A stretch of DNA of 15,821 nucleotides from UBA987 sp047620825. Its GTDB lineage: Bacteria > Bacteroidota > Bacteroidia > NS11-12g > UBA9320. Positions 15,455 through 15,821 of this stretch are shown piece by piece; positions within the stretch are counted from its first letter, which is position 1; each line of letters opens with the position of its first letter. The stretch is from NCBI GenBank assembly GCA_047620825.1, contig JBLHOC010000069.1, forward strand, positions 1 through 15,821, written 5' to 3'. Made by a program: the position numbers and the translations under genes. The notes below the pieces were generated by a model. The model was not told the DNA's origin and ran no database searches. It worked only from the letters and a program-made list of their open reading frames with translations.

Positions 15455-15821
15455 TAACTAGTTTATAAATAGTTAAATACAAAGAGCATAAAATGGTTAA
15501 GGTTATAAATTACATACTTTGTTTCGACTAATATTATCGGAAGATTAGAATCACAATTTGGGTAAATTTTATATAAGATTAGGTAATTACAGTACTTTCT
15601 GTTAATTCGTGGTGTTTACATATTTTGTTTTCAGTATTGTGAATTTTTGTAATCTGAGAACTGAAACTTGTATTACTAAGATTAATTCAAGAATGGCTTA
15701 TTTATTTTTATAGTTACTTTTTCACTAGCATCCGAAAGTTTTCAATAAATGGTCAAAATGTCTCTACACCCCAGCAAATACGTGCTTGAAGTAGGATTTA
15801 CCCAGAAAATAAGTCGACATC
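15455..15821. other. AT-rich non-coding stretch at the right edge, with an ambiguous short open end
   Basis: I see no RNA gene, repeat or clear terminator in these 367 bases. The last 73 bases (15749-15821) are open on the plus strand from an ATG (first residues MVKMSLHPSKYV) to the window edge. The minus strand is also open from the edge to a TGA at 15744-15742 in one frame (ending CRDILTIY). Either could be the tip of a neighbouring gene, and both are too short to judge. Confidence 0.4.

Noticed and set aside
15742..15821. Partial genes at the right edge on either strand
   Set aside because: About 24 codons are open on both strands, neither with recognisable sequence or a promoter element, so no gene is called.
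1..15821. Hidden defence system, CRISPR array, transposon or integrase
   Set aside because: No direct-repeat arrays, terminal inverted repeats, transposase or nuclease motifs were seen, and every long frame is explained by the genes listed.

Overview
The window looks like a piece of a Bacteroidota chromosome, most likely from a flavobacterium-like or Cryomorphaceae-like lineage. Pointers are the moderately AT-rich DNA, TAnnTTTG-type -7 promoter elements with almost no Shine-Dalgarno sites, a type IX secretion (T9SS) sorting domain, a PorU2-like C25 peptidase and a Bacteroidota-style malate dehydrogenase. There are no tRNAs, rRNAs, insertion sequences or CRISPR arrays that I can see.

Layout. 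Positions 1-2035 (minus strand) carry an exported protein cut by the left window edge, preceded by a glutaryl-CoA dehydrogenase. A 63 bp divergent promoter region separates these from folB (dihydroneopterin aldolase), whose stop codon touches the start of an 853-residue secreted Asp-box protein (plus strand, 2099-5017). Two family 2 glycosyltransferases follow as divergent single genes (5014-5850 minus, 6125-6997 plus), with a 274 bp gap between them that may hold gene remnants. Next is a 1654-residue C25 peptidase of the PorU2 type (6998-11962, minus). From 12135 rightwards everything is on the plus strand: the two subunits of succinyl-CoA:3-ketoacid CoA-transferase, malate dehydrogenase, and a family 9 glycosyltransferase. 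The last 367 bp have no secure gene.

How the genes may fit together. Glutaryl-CoA dehydrogenase makes crotonyl-CoA from glutaryl-CoA, the CoA-transferase exchanges CoA between succinyl-CoA and acetoacetate, and malate dehydrogenase runs the last TCA step. These are compatible with amino-acid or ketoacid catabolism feeding the TCA cycle, though they sit in separate transcription units. A second theme is the cell surface: a T9SS-type cargo, a PorU2-like sortase homologue, a possible remote GldN relative at the left edge, and three scattered glycosyltransferases.

Most of the window is ordinary core genome. The points most worth a second look are an ILEI/FAM3-like module that I suspect in the middle of the PorU2 protein, the abutting divergent promoters at 2050-2065, the combination of lipobox and T9SS tail in the Asp-box protein, the possible GldN-like partial gene, and the possible decayed gene at 5964-6128. 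I found no convincing new defence or mobile system.
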